Origin: Eulemur rufifrons
Taxonomy: Eukaryota; Chordata; Mammalia; Primates; Lemuridae
DNA length: 64,000 nucleotides
Direction: 5' to 3'
Assembly (NCBI RefSeq): GCF_041146395.1
Contig: NC_090990.1
Location: 45,952,001-46,016,000 of the forward strand
In this document: positions 23,660 to 36,559 of the stretch, piece after piece
Layout of the letters: every line of letters begins with the position of its first letter
Position numbering within the stretch: position 1 is the first letter of the stretch
Made by a program: the position numbers and the translations under genes
Notes under the pieces: generated by a model
Told to the model about the DNA's origin: nothing
Databases searched by the model: none
What the model saw: the letters and a program-made list of their open reading frames with translations, nothing else

Positions 23660-25900
23660 ACAGCCTAGGACAAGAGTTCTTTATCCTTTTTTGGAGTCAC
23701 AAAGTCCTTTGTTAATCTGCTAAGGTAAATGCTTTGAGACCTCTCTCTGCAGAAAAAGCTACATGTGGCTAGAATAGAATTCAGACCTCTGGACTCCAGG
23801 GCCAGGGCTCCTATGACAGAGACTGCCTCAGCAGCCATCTGTCAGCACTGGGTGAGGGTGCTGAACACGGACATCCAGACCTTCTTTATAGGCTGAGGGC
23901 TGAGGGTGGGGATCCCCTCCAGCTGTCCCCAAATGCAGGTGGCAGGGCTGAGGGTGAGGACTGGCAGTGATTTAAAAGTTCTCTTCAAAGTAGGTGACCA
24001 TTCTGCCTGGGACTCTCTGAGAAAAGTGACCAGCTTCTCTGCGGCAGGTGGGCTAATTCCCTCCCCCCTTTCACGATGCCCCCATAGGTAGGAAATCTCT
24101 GCCCCATTTCAGGCAGTCACAACCCTGTGAAGCCCACCCAGAGAACTCCCACCCCCACATCTCCACCCGTAGCTGGTGGCAATGAATGGGCCAGTTGAGA
24201 GAATGGTGTGTTAGTATTAATAGAACCTAAAATTCCCAAGAGCTTTGGGCCCTGGGGGAAAGGCTGTTTATCCACTCACTTTCCTCCCGGACACATATTC
24301 TTCCCAAAATGATTGGCCTGGATTCCTTGGATACTTAGGGTCAGCCAGCCATTCTCCATTTTTATCAGTTTGGGTTTGGATTTGGGGATTTGATTTCTCT
24401 TTCCTACCTGGATTCCTTTCATATTCACCCCACCTCCCCCACCCGACCCCCACCCCCAGGGAGTGGGGAAGTGGAGCACGTGAAGACCCAGCCTGCCAAG
24501 CAAATAGGTCAGCGCCTTTGCCAGCCCCCACCGCAGGACCCAAGGATGACAGAAAGCCAGCTGAGAGGGCGAGATAAGCCCTGATGCATAATCTTCCCCA
24601 CCCATCCCCATCTGAGTTTGCAAATAGGCATTCCAAAGTGACCCTGGCTCAGAGGGTTTTCAAATTGATGAGTTCTCCCCCAGCCAAACCCTGCCCCGCC
24701 TCGCATTCCATGGACACCCAGCCATCTCTCACCTGCACGGGCACCCTACAGAGAGACACGGTGTGTGCTCATCCCATGCAGAGGAGTTTGTCATTTATCT
24801 CAGGGTATGAGGCCAAACATTTGCAGAGTTCGCAGAGAACCTAACATAAGTCACCGGAGTCTTCCCCCTGAATCCCACTGCCGGCATATATTGCTACTAA
24901 AGGGGATGTTTTCCTGGCAAAGGGCAGCTCTGGATGGCTGCTTTCTGCAGCCTGGGCACACAAAATTCACAAAGTATCTCTCTGACAGCCAGCCCCTGTC
25001 TAGGAAGAGCCAGGGCTGGAAGGGAGGCACTGAGACTCTAGATCTAGCTCTGTTGCATTACACAGCGCTTTTTTCCTCCAAGCCTTAACTGCTTTGTCTG
25101 CAAAATATTAATAAAAGCATTAGCCTAGATCAGAGATTGCAACCTCAAAAGCCCTCTGAGATCAGGCAGGTAACATATATGACAGTAGCAGCCAACAGGG
25201 AGTATTTGGAACTCTACGAACAGAAAAAAAGCCTGCCCCACCTAAAGGCATTTTTATTCTCAAATTTTTAAATGCGCTTGAACAGCAACATGTATCTGCA
25301 ATCTGAAATCATCCTGTGACTCTTAGTTGTGAGGCCTGGCTATTGATTCCAGCACCAAAGCAAAATGGTACTATTGGTATTTGAGCACTTATTTTATTTA
25401 ATGGCGTTTTTTTTTTTTTAGTATTTAGTGAAATTAAATATATCTCAAACATGAAAATTTAGCTGAATACCCCTTTGGCCGTGACTGGTTCTGCTGCTGC
25501 CTTTGACTTCAGTCCCTTCTGCCTGGGGCACCTCGGAGCAACTCTGTGTGATGCAGCCAGTCCAGGTGGGCTCTGAACTGTCCTATAGGATTGAGCCCCT
25601 AATTGTAGCTTTCAGGACCACCACCTCTGGGCAGCTCCTCTGCTCTGATAGCTGTTTATTTCTCTCCCACCTTCCCAGGATGGACGGCCCTGCCTGCAGC
25701 CTCACCCTTTCTCTGATTGCCTATGGACAGGAGGTGGGCAGCGGTACAGAGAGCATCCAAAGCTGGCTGTCCTTAGTAAAAAGTGTTGGTGATATTACTC
25801 AGTTTCTACTATTCCCCAGCCCAGCCTTTGTGCCTGGTGAAAGGAAGGAGGGGGAGCGAGGGAGGGGCTCAGAGGAGATGGGAGGGGGCAGGGGAGCTGC
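23660..25900. other. Unassigned non-coding sequence
   Basis: No confident repeat or exon. Part is C-rich (24400-24560). The 175-codon frame beginning at 25503 runs into an L2 copy and has no recognisable domain, so it is not called as a gene. Confidence 0.45.
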
Positions 25901-25919
25901 AGGAAGCTCTTCTGTTCTG

Positions 25920-26105
25920 CGTTCCTCCGGCAGCCACTGTGCCTACCTGTCACTACCCTTTTCATACTGCATTTTTAGTTTTATTGTTTATCACTTATGT
26001 TACCGTTCACATGTTCCACTAGAACTGTAAGCTCCTTGAAGGTATTTTTGTGTCCCCCAGTACCTAGCACAATATCTGGCACACATATTTTTTAAATAGA
26101 ATACA
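25920..26105 (+). repeat. L2 LINE 3' end
   Basis: Has 'agaactgtaagctccttgaa', 'cccccagtacctagcacaat' and 'atctggcacacat', the L2 terminus. Confidence 0.8.
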
Positions 26106-26159
26106 TAAGATTCTTTACCTCTTATTTATTGCAAAAAATGTTGAATGTACATAAACAAA

Positions 26160-26327
26160 ATAAGCTGGGCATGGTGGTGCATGCCTATAGTCTATAGTCA
26201 CAGCTACTCAGGAGGCTGAGGAGAGAGGATTCCCTGAGCCTAGGAGTTTGAGGCAAGCCTGGGCAACATAGGAAGACTCTGTCTCTAAAAACAAATAGAA
26301 ATTTGAAAAAGAAAGAAAGAAAGAAGA
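26160..26327 (+). mobile_element. 7SL-derived monomer (FLAM-like)
   Basis: A single 7SL-type arm: 'agctgggcatggtggtgcat', 'cagctactcaggaggctgag', 'cctgggcaacataggaagac' and 'tctgtctct', then an A/G tail with GAAA repeats. The stem has a small internal duplication ('atagtctatagtca'). Confidence 0.85.
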
Positions 26328-26409
26328 TAGGGCATGCTGGGCTTGAGGGGAGCATAATCACAATTAACATAATTTATAATTATACATATATTATATCTTT
26401 GTGTTCAAT

Positions 26410-26500
26410 GTCTCCCATCCAAGTGCTAACCACACCCCACCCTGCTTAGCTTTCAAGATCAGACAAGAGTGGGTGTATGCAGGGTGGTGTGGCCATAGAC
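26410..26500 (-). pseudogene. 5S rRNA pseudogene, 3'-truncated
   Basis: Read on the minus strand from 26500 it matches 5S rRNA from nucleotide 1: 'gtctatggccacaccaccct', then 'gtctgatcttgaaagctaag', 'cagggt' and 'cacttggatgggagac'. It stops after about 91 nucleotides, losing the last quarter. Roughly one base in six differs, many as CpG-type decays. The control regions are partly altered. Near-identical 12-base flanks (26402-26413 and 26504-26515) may be a target duplication. Confidence 0.95.
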
Positions 26501-26509
26501 ATATGTTCA

Positions 26510-26605
26510 GTGTCTCTTTTCCACTCCAGTATATTGCCAGCACCTAGCACAGTCCCTGACATGTTGTACATGCTGAATAAATATTTTCTAAATGCATGAA
26601 TGAGG
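26510..26605 (+). repeat. L2 LINE 3' end
   Basis: 'ttgccagcacctagcacagt', 'ccctgacatgttgtacatgc' and 'tgaataaatattttc' give the L2 terminus, directly after the 5S pseudogene. Confidence 0.75.
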
Positions 26606-26939
26606 AGAGAAAGGGTATTTTTCAAGATTTCCATTTCTGTCAGACTATCTCAACAGATTGCTTTAGCTTCTCTGCTTTCTCAAACTCACCTACCAGACTC
26701 TCTCCTCTTAAGCAATGAGTTGATATGTCTCTGTAGCCTTGTGTTCACTGAGGATCTAGAAATCTTGAAAGGAAATACCACATAGAGCTTATGTACATAC
26801 ATGAGAAATCAGACTGACAGTTAAATCAGAAAGGCTTTTTTCATAATTCAATTAAACTCCCTTAAATGTAGGCATTAGTCAAGGACAACTTTATTGATTG
26901 CATCTAATTGCACATATTTTCTTACATTTTTACCGAAGT

Positions 26940-27110
26940 CTATTTTTTAAGTAACTTGAAAGACTGCTCCCATTTCTGAAACGGAATATGCCAAAGTAAG
27001 GTTTTAATTCATTACCTTTTGGACGTACCGTCATTCCCCGGCTAGCACCAATCTGTTAAAAATGTGAGGGCGCAATTACTTATGGGATTCCCAAACCACC
27101 TTTTGACAAG
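26940..27110. promoter_or_regulatory. Candidate conserved non-coding element
   Basis: Short repeat-free block with isolated CpGs ('ggacgtaccgtcat', 'gagggcgcaattac'), a 'ttaattcattacc' homeodomain-type site and 'gctagcaccaat'. CpGs retained in A/T-rich sequence suggest constraint; inference only. Confidence 0.3.
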
Positions 27111-27149
27111 AGTTAGCTAGTTAGCTACCAGGAAATTCTGAAAACCTGT

Positions 27150-27700
27150 CTGCCTCTCATTCATTTAGTTAGTCAGTCAGTCACTCAGCAAACATTTACT
27201 GAGTCGCTATTATGTGCTAGAAATACAAAAATGAATGATACAAAAAACTGCTCTCCAGGAGGGCCCAGTCTGATGAGGACATAGATTAGTAAATACTTAA
27301 TCTAATGTACACAGTGTACAAAGAGACCTGTACAAGACGCCATGGTAGTCCAAAGGAGAGTATGGCTAATCATGGGGGAAAATCAAGGAAGGCTTCACAG
27401 AGAGAGTGACATTTGAGCTGGGTTTTGAAAAGAATAAGAGTTCTCCAGACAAATAAGGTGAGGTTAGGGCATTCCCAGTAATATAACCACTGGAGCAGAT
27501 ATATCCACAAGAGGAAGTAAGGAGTAGCTAAGGCACCGAGTGTCCACAGTGGAGAGACAGAAGGTCACTCTAAACAGGGAGCCAAGGGCCATGCAGGAAA
27601 TGCCTTCCAAGGATTTTAAGCATGGTCAGCTTTCCACTTCAGAAAGATAATTCTAGAAGCTGTATAGGAAATGGTCTAGAGGATGGTAGACTTCATGCTT
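27150..27700 (-). repeat. L2 LINE 3' region
   Basis: Reverse L2: 'agcaaacatttactgagtcg', 'ctattatgtgctagaaatac', 'ggaaggcttcacagagag' and 'gacatttgagctgggttttg', running out near 27700. Confidence 0.85.
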
Positions 27701-27879
27701 CTAGCTAAAACCAGAATTTTCTAGTACCTCCTTTCTCAACCTGCTATGGACCAGTAAGAACTCCCTGGACTCTGATTAGAATTATCTGCAGACTGGAAAG
27801 AACTGAGCAGCAACACAATGCTCACAATAAAATAGGACAAAGCCAGAGGGGGAGAGTATCTGAGCCCCATCCCTCAGCC

Positions 27880-28110
27880 CCATCATGACAGCTGTCATTC
27901 GCATAGCACTGTATGTCAACTGCCTTGACAGGCATTGACTCGAGTCTTCACACCAACTCTGCAAAGAAGGAATTTGTTTTCCCATTTCAGAGAAAAAAAA
28001 AAAAAACGAAGGCACAAAGGGACGAGCTTAAAGTCAACACAGCTGGAAAGGAGGAGGACAGCCAAGATTCATACCTGTGTCCACTGGTTTCTGGCACTTC
28101 CCATGCTGCA
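27880..28110 (-). repeat. MIR SINE
   Basis: Reverse MIR: 'gacagctgtcattcgcatag', 'cccatttcagag' followed by an A run, and 'agcttaaagtcaacacagct'. Confidence 0.65.
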
Positions 28111-28254
28111 CACTGGTCATCTAGGGTGGACCCCTATTTACAGATAAATCTGGGCCATTCTGGAATTTAATGACTCATCAAACGACTCTTTGAGCTGACT
28201 CTAGGACTTTGGCGGAGGGGACAGAAGATAGCAAACCTCCATGATTTATTTAAC

Positions 28255-28590
28255 TGTCTTGATCAATACATTCCAGGCCAAAATGCTCTCTGCTTCTCCA
28301 TAGGTTAACTCTTACTCTGCTTCAAAACCCAGCCAAGGTATTGCCTCAGACTTGGCTGAATCCCCTCGCTGTAAGTTGCTAGTGACTCTATGCTTCCTCA
28401 CTTGATCATATCACTTATCACAAGGCATTGCAATTTCTGTTTAGTATGTCTGTTCCTCCCAACCCCTGACCATTCCCACAGTACCACTAAAACATGAATT
28501 TATGATGGGCATGGGCTATTTTTTATTCATTTTTAATTCTCAGGACTTAACACACTACCTGGCACATACCACTGGTTGAATGAACAAGAT
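28255..28590 (+). repeat. L2 LINE 3' region
   Basis: L2 with 'ttgatcatatcacttatcac' and the terminal 'cttaacacactacctggcac' and 'ggttgaatgaa'. Confidence 0.75.
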
Positions 28591-28799
28591 GGTGGTAGGT
28601 GGGTTAATTCCAATCAGTCCTAGGAATTTCCACAGACTTTAGTATGATTTCCAAGGATCCAATCACAAAAATACCGCCCCCAATCTGCTTACTGGTTCTA
28701 ATATTTCTGACATGGATGATTAATACCTAAATCTCAAGACACTGATCCCTGAAAAATGCTGATGCTCTTGAAAAAGTTTTTCCCGTAAGCCATTAGAAG

Positions 28800-28930
28800 T
28801 GGAAGTCAAGAGCTCTGATATGAACTCTCGTTCGATCACTGTTATCTGTATGACCTTGGACATGTCATTCAACCTCTCTGAGATGAAAGGGTTGGTTTAG
28901 ACAGTTTCTATTGTCTCTGGTCTAGAATGA
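28800..28930 (+). repeat. MIR SINE fragment
   Basis: MIR core: 'gtatgaccttggacatgtca' and 'ttcaacctctctgagatg'. Confidence 0.75.
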
Positions 28931-29069
28931 ACAATTAAGGTCGGCTTCAGATCTTCCACAAGAGCAGGCTTTGATGGTGAGGGGAGTCGGTGGGAAGGGT
29001 AGATTTCAGCCCTGAGCATGACATGAAAACAGTCGAAGTGTGCTGAGAAGGAATGCTACTTGTGAAGCG

Positions 29070-29565
29070 TATTCATTTCCTATTGCTGCTAAAACAAATT
29101 ACCAAAAATGTGGTGGCTTAAAACAACACAACAATTTATTATCTTATAGTTCTGCATGTTAGAAGTCTAACAGGGGTCTCACTGGGCTAAAAGTCAAGGC
29201 GTTGGCAGGGCTGTATTCCTTTCTGCAGTCTCTGGAAGAGAATCTGTTTCCTTGTCTTTTCCAGTATCTAGAGGTCATCCGTATCCCTTGGCTCATGGTC
29301 CCTTTCTCCATCTTCAAGGTCAGCAACGTTGCTTCTCTCTGACCATTCTTCTATCATCACATCTCCCTCTCTGACTCTCCTCTTCTCCCTTCTCTTTCGC
29401 TTTTAAGAGCTCGTGACTGCACTGCACCTACCAGGATCATCTCCCTTAATTTCGCCTGCAACTTTAATTCCCCTTTGCCATGTAAGGTAACATAGTCACA
29501 GATTCCAGGGTTTATGGCATGGACATCTTTAGGAAGGGGGCCATTATTCTGCTACCACATGGAAG
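29070..29565 (-). mobile_element. MaLR-type LTR (MLT1-like)
   Basis: Solitary LTR of the ERVL-MaLR group, reverse orientation. Its plus-strand start 'cctattgctgctaaaacaaa' and 'ggtggcttaaaacaacac' are the LTR 3' end. Its plus-strand end ('ttgccatgtaaggtaacata', 'ggccattattctgc') is the LTR 5' end. No internal viral genes are attached. Subfamily not determined. Confidence 0.8.
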
Positions 29566-29604
29566 AAAGGCACAGAATGAGACAGTGTCGGACATTTTGA
29601 GGAG

Positions 29605-29860
29605 GAAAGCATCATAGTGTGACGGAAAGAGTCCTTTCCACTGTGGCGTTGGAGTTATAGACCTGGGCTCAAATAACAACTCATCCATGTATTAGACTGT
29701 GAGTTTGAACAAGTAATTTGACATCTCTGAGTGTCAGTATCTTCATCTACAAAGTGTAGATAACAATAAATACCTCCCCAAAAAAATGGAAGGAATAAAA
29801 TATTTTTTAAAGTTAATGAAGCAGTGCTTGGCCAAGACTGGGTACTCAGAGAATGAGGAG
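29605..29860 (+). repeat. MIR SINE
   Basis: Long MIR: 'ttggagttatagacctgggc', 'gagtttgaacaagtaatttg', 'acatctctgagtgtcagtat' and 'gcagtgcttggccaagac'. The following bases to about 30060 ('gccttgaatgccaaatttta') resemble a reverse L2 fragment. Confidence 0.8.
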
Positions 29861-30059
29861 GAACAGCAAGAAATTGATTTTGGCTGGACCATTGGGAGCC
29901 AGCAGAGGAGCAAAAGGAAATAGGGACGGAAAAGTAAACAGAATCCATACCGTGAAGAGCCTTGAATGCCAAATTTTATTTTATAGACCATGAAATGTTA
30001 TCAAAGGCACTGACTGGAACGAGTGAGTGGCTTGAGCATTCACCAAGCAAAAAAGAATG

Positions 30060-31090
30060 TCAGATGAATTAAAATGAGTAGCTTTGGCATGAAAATTCCC
30101 CAGGGACAGGTAGGCTAGGCCCCCTCGCATCTAGATTTCACATTTTAAGCCAATAAGTAGAAAATAAATCCCCCAATTCTGTTGCTGCCAGTGGTGAACA
30201 GCATGTTGCCCTCTAAGCACTCGATTCATGTTCACACATAATTTTAATTCTGCTTTAACTTCAGATTCATGGATTTCCAATTTATCCAACATCTGGAACA
30301 CCAAGGGCATTGGAAAAGCCATTCTGGGAGGCTGCCACTTACACAGTGGGGCCTCAATAAACATTCGTTGATCAAAAACCCAAAACATGGGGAAAAGGAA
30401 GATTTGGAAACCGAAACCAGGTCTTTTGAAGTGGAACATAATTTGAAGGGTTTAACTGCAACATATTGAAAAGCATATTTTGCAAGTGAACAGTTGGTGA
30501 AATCAGCAGCTAAGGTTAGCAAAACATCCAGGGGAGGAGAAAAGGGAGTCTAGAATCTTTGTGCATGTGAAGACAATGCTTTGGACTTATTTTCATTTTT
30601 ATCACAATCACACACACACACACATAATTGGGCAACTCCTAATGACAATCATCAAACTAACTTAGAATATTCCAGAAGATTCCCCTTTAGCTCCTATGGT
30701 ATTATGCCATCAAATATTTCTAACTAACATTTATTAATCAACCATAAGAAGTTGTTTTGTAAAATTTTTCTACAATCCCCAAAATATGTTTCGTTTGGAA
30801 TTTCTGGTTAGTTGCTTCTATGTAGATTGCTTTATGTCTGGTAATAAAAAGAATATTTTAAAAATAACTGCTTCCCCGTATTACAGGACAACAAATGAAC
30901 ACTATGTTTCTTGCACAGATTTCTTCCAATAATATTAATCATTTTAGGGCCTGTGTTGTGAGTTCCAAATAGGTTGACTGTAGTTTCCTGAACTCAAACA
31001 CTTGTCAGAGACTTCATCACAGACCACGATGTCATTATGTCTTCAGAAGTTTCCTTTTAAAATTTAGATTTGGTCCTGAGCAAAGGGTAA
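30060..31090. other. Unassigned A/T-rich non-coding sequence
   Basis: Nothing recognisable except a short (CA)n at about 30611-30624. No coding frame with domain support. Confidence 0.45.
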
Positions 31091-31099
31091 GGGAGGCAG

Positions 31100-31310
31100 A
31101 ACTAATGTTTGTAGAACTGCTCTCTGAGCTGGCTCTTCATGAACATTATCTCACTCAATCCTCACAGCAACCCTCTGAGGGAGCAATTACGAGACTCCCA
31201 TTTTATAAATGAAAGTGTGAACCTCAAAGAGTTTAATAGGTCTTTCAACCAGTAAAAGGCAGAACCAGGATTTGAACCTAGTTTTCTCAGCCATCAATGG
31301 CTCTAGTTTA
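31100..31310 (-). repeat. MIR SINE
   Basis: Reverse MIR: 'cattatctcactcaatcctc', 'acagcaaccctctgagggag' and 'gcagaaccaggatttgaacc'. Confidence 0.85.
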
Positions 31311-31559
31311 ACTTCCATCTGTCAAGGCAGTTGGAAAAGTACCCACAGAAATAAAATAGTCGTTGATGAACTAGAACAGGTACTGAGGCTACAGGAAGGG
31401 GCCTGAAAAAGTCATCCTTACTCTTTGATTTATGTTAAAGAAAGCAACACTGAACGAAAGTTACTAGTTCATTCATCTCTAAGAAGAAGGCAAGAAAGAT
31501 TTCCATCAATAAATAAAAACCTGATTTCAATTAGAAGCTTAGCAGATAATAACAACCAC

Positions 31560-31790
31560 CACCCTAATCATGATATTATTTATTGAGTACTTACACTATG
31601 CCAGGCCTTATTCTAAGCATATTAGAGATATTAACTCTTAATTCTCATAACATCTCTGGGAGGTTGGTACTATTATCATCCCATTTTATTGATGAGGAAC
31701 TAGAGGTACACTGAGGTCACAAGGTAAGTGACAGAGCTAAGAGTCATCCCAGGCAGTCTGGTTATCCACTGAACCACACTGCCTCTATAG
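31560..31790 (-). repeat. MIR SINE
   Basis: Reverse, nearly complete MIR: 'tattgagtacttacactatg', 'cccattttattgatgaggaa', 'gtcacaaggtaagtgacaga' and 'cactgaaccacactgcctct'. Confidence 0.9.
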
Positions 31791-31979
31791 AGAAGACTCA
31801 GCATCGCACAATATCAATGAACACAGAACCTCGCTAATACAAGAACATCTTTTATCCACAAAAATAATGATACCTCAAATATTTATAGAACTTTGCAATT
31901 TATAAAAATAACTTACACATTCATCACCTCAACTGATTCTCTTAAAGTAGCCTGGATATATATTTTTACCTATACTGTA

Positions 31980-32600
<621 letters not shown>

Positions 32601-32639
32601 CTAAGGAAAGTTGAGAATTAATTTACATGTTGCTGTGTT

Positions 32640-32880
32640 AGTAAAGACTTCCCTACCACCCTATTTAAAATTGCAAGCACATTTTATATTCCTCACCTAT
32701 CTCTATTTTTCCATATCAATTATCATCTTCTAACATATAATCTACTTACTTATCACATTTATTTATGGTCTGAGTCCCCCCGCCCCCGCCATTAGAGTGT
32801 GTATGCTACAAGGGTTTTTTTAATGAGTTGCATTCACTCAAACGTTTGCACATATAACCCCTCAATAATGTGTGTTAAGT
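32640..32880 (+). repeat. L2 LINE fragment
   Basis: Decayed L2 with 'aagacttccctaccacccta', 'acttatcacatttatttatg' and 'gtgtgtatgctacaaggg'. Confidence 0.6.
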
Positions 32881-33329
32881 CAATGAACAAACCAACCAAC
32901 TGGTGGACGGGGCTTGGGGATGTGGGGGCCAGCAGTCAGAGGGGGTTCTCAGTAGAGAGGTGCCCTTTCCAAAGGTCCTGAGACAGAAGAGCACATCAAG
33001 CTTTGGAAGGAACTCAAGACCAGTCTATCTGGAGTGCAGAGAACAGAACAAGTGGGAAAGTGGGAGGAGATGAGATGAAAAGGAAAGATTAGGCCCTTTT
33101 ATGAGGAAATGGAAATTCAGAGTGGACAATCCAAAAAAATGAGGCATGATTCAGATTTCAAGTTACATGCAGCCTATATTGTCATCTCTCATACCTCTGC
33201 AAGAGGAGTAGATAGCTACTTTATCCTCATGGAAAAATGGCCTAGTGTAAGCAGATAACAGGAAGCAGTAGAATACTCAGAACGGAGAAATATTTAATAT
33301 ATTTTTAAAAGACAGTCACTTAACATGCT

Positions 33330-34210
33330 CATGGCAGAAAAGCTTGATGGATGTGGTTGATTTACGAGCAGCTGGATATTAATGCAGGGGATGTCAAAGT
33401 GCATGAATTTTGTAGAGTTTTCTAATTCTAGTTTGTTAAAACATAATATTGAAAAAGTGGTATCTTAGATCATTTACTGTCTCAGCTGGAGATAATTGAT
33501 ATTGTGGCGGATAGCCAGCATTGTTGGCAGAAAGAGAACCTTACGGGAGGCCAGCAACACCAGACCTTCGAGGACCCACTGACAGATTCCTACCTGCCTG
33601 TCCCAAAGCCTTTGTCCTCTTACAGGAAAGAGCAAAGCGTTCCTTGGGCTGGAGTGTGGGGGCGGGGGGACCTCCTTTATGTCCCTCCTCCAGACTCAGA
33701 AGAGAGAAGTTTGTGTCTTTTAATTAAAACAGATCTTTGTCAAACTAGTGTTTTGACTCAAAGCTTATTTAATAGACTCCCAGACTATGCCTAACATGTG
33801 GTAAGAGTCATGAAACCGTGTGGCATGGTATTACAGAAGGTGCTTTGGGCTTGCTTCTGTCAAACAAATTAAATGCCTACACTTCATACACTTTACAAGG
33901 CCAAATTAAACACTCGTCAAAGGGGAGATGCCTTTTAATGTGCAGTGCCTGCAGCCTCCTTGACACTAGCTCCTTTCTCCACAAATCCCAAGCTGTCTCA
34001 GCTGAATACACGAGGATGACATTTTGTCTCCTAAGCAGTCGTTTCCAAGATTTAGATCTTCCCTATAAGGATGCTTCTCGTTCCAGCTACTCGGGAATTC
34101 TAGTTAGCACACAGAACATCTTAGCTACCATGGATAGTTCATTCTTACAAATAAACATTGTCATAGATGTCAGTTATCCATTTTTCCCAGAAGGTCATTT
34201 ATAGTAAGTT
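33330..34210. promoter_or_regulatory. Candidate conserved non-coding block
   Basis: Almost 900 repeat-free bases. Includes 'gatattaatgcagggg', 'aaattaaatgcctac', 'tttaattaaaacagatc' and 'cgtcaaaggggag', the last resembling a TCF/LEF core. The open frame at 33818-34204 has no domain I know. A regulatory role is inferred from repeat absence only. Confidence 0.33.
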
Positions 34211-34538
34211 AAATGAGACCACCATTCCAGAAGCCCTTCTCAGATTGTTTGCAAATTGAGCTATGATAACTCACTACATGATTCCATTCTAACATGGTCA
34301 CTGCTAATTCTTTGGTTGCTGTAAACTTGAGCTATCCAGCACTCTATTTAGATTAAAATCTAAAACAAAACCTAACATAAGCATGCGGGGTTGTGGTTTC
34401 GCCAGCCAGGTTTCAACCTGGGAAATGCTTTGATAAAGTAGTACCTTGCTCTAAGTTGTTTCCTTACATACCTAGCCCTTATATTTATTCTGGAATCTTA
34501 CATGCCAAAGGCGAAAAGAGACTTTGAAAGATCAACTG

Positions 34539-34735
34539 GCCAAGTAATTCTCAAATATAAGTCAACTAAACAGATGCATTAGAATTACCTTGGACACTTA
34601 TTAAAAATACAACTTTCCAAACCTCATCCCAGACCTACAGAAACAGAATATCTGGTTGTAGAATCTAAGGATCCACATTAAGAATAAGTTCCTCAAGTGA
34701 ATTTAATCCTTCACCACCGTATTTGGGAACCACTG
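34539..34735. mobile_element. MER5A-like hAT transposon remnant
   Basis: Non-autonomous hAT-Charlie element: 'gcattagaattaccttggac', 'acagaaacagaatatctggt' and 'tttgggaaccactgaat'. The ends 'agtaattctcaaat' and 'atttgggaaccactg' are decayed terminal inverted repeats. Confidence 0.75.
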
Positions 34736-34969
34736 AATTCTATTCTCCCTCTTACTGCCCAATCAGGGATGATACATAAACGCTCTTGGCATATGAGCCC
34801 TTGTACAGAGATACAACAGTCCTCCCCTTTTTATTAGTATTTAGGAAGAGAGAAAGGCCTCAAGTTGCTAGCATTCATTTCACATCTTCAGGGATGGAGT
34901 AGGGACTCCTGTGTTATCCCTGCTGTAGAAGGGACAGGCTCAGAAAAGGATGGAATTGGGCACTGTCTT

Positions 34970-35526
<557 letters not shown>

Positions 35527-35599
35527 GGCATTTAGATGTAATGGGCATCGAGGAATCTAAAAAGGTCAAAGTCATAGACGCAGACAGCAGAACGAGTGT

Positions 35600-35895
35600 T
35601 ACGAGAGTCTTGGTGGGGGCAGGTGAGGAAATCAGGAAGATGCTGGTCAAAGGACTCAAAATTTCAGTTAGACAGAAGGAAGTTCAAGAGATCTATTGTA
35701 CATCATGGTATTGATACAACAATGTATTGTATTCTTGAAAATCACTAAGAGTAGATTTTAAGTGCTCTCACAACAAAAAAATAGGTGAGATAATACATAT
35801 GTTAATTAACTCGATTTAGCCATTTCACAATGTATACATATTTCAAAACATCATGTACACCATAAATGCATACAATTTTCATTTGTCAATTTAAA
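35600..35895 (+). repeat. L1M 3' untranslated end
   Basis: Old L1 3' UTR: 'aaaatttcagttagacagaa', 'caacaatgtattgtattctt', 'catttcacaatgtatacata' and 'atcatgtacaccataaatgc'. Confidence 0.75.
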
Positions 35896-36349
35896 AAAGA
35901 AAGAAACAAAAAGAAACCTCAACAATGCACAGGTTGCATTGGGCTAAGCTCCCAGGGGAACAAGCTCATGGTCCCCTGATGAGGGGTAATGAAGCTACAT
36001 CAAGCTCCTTCTCTCTTTCTGGGAACAGGTTTGCTGGGGGAAGCGGAAAATGGCTTGTGATGGGTTACCCAAACAGCAGGCTGAGCACACCTGACAGCAG
36101 GATCCTGGAACTCAGATGCACCCAGGGGCAGGCGGGTAACAAAAGGACAGAAGCAGGCCTGGTGTGACAGGACTGAAGGGACCAAGTCCCATCCCAAGGG
36201 GCACCTCCTCAGCTGCTCCACCCCGCTGTCTCCAGGAGGGTTCAGTGGAGACAGATCTTCATTTTTCTTAAAGCAAAAAATCCAGAGCTATGCAAAACCT
36301 CCCCCTTTTCAAATGTCTGCCTTTAGAAATACATGCTCTAAGAAGAACT

Positions 36350-36495
36350 CATCCTTTAGGAGACTCAGTTTCCTCATCTGTAATATGAGGATTATAGTAA
36401 CATGAGTCTCATAGGATTTTTGAGAAGATCAAATAAAATAGAATATATAAAAATGCTTTGTAAACTATAAAATGCTGTATAGTGTTAACAGAAGC
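36350..36495 (+). repeat. MIR SINE fragment
   Basis: 'ggagactcagtttcctcatc', 'tgtaatatgaggattatagt' and 'aaaaatgctttgtaaac' are the MIR 3' half. Confidence 0.8.
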
Positions 36496-36559
36496 ACCCA
36501 TGAAAAGCAAGTCCTCCCTAGCGGTTGTGATGATATATTTAAATAGCTGGGCATCACAC

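Noticed and set aside
25503..26030. 175-codon plus-strand frame
   Set aside because: It runs into an L2 3' end and a G-rich stretch; no domain or splice support.
26410..26500. Functional 5S rRNA gene
   Set aside because: About one base in six is changed and the last quarter is missing, with no terminator run of T on the coding strand at the expected place.
29070..29565. Possible full endogenous retrovirus
   Set aside because: Only an isolated LTR is present; no gag, pol or env-like sequence lies on either side.
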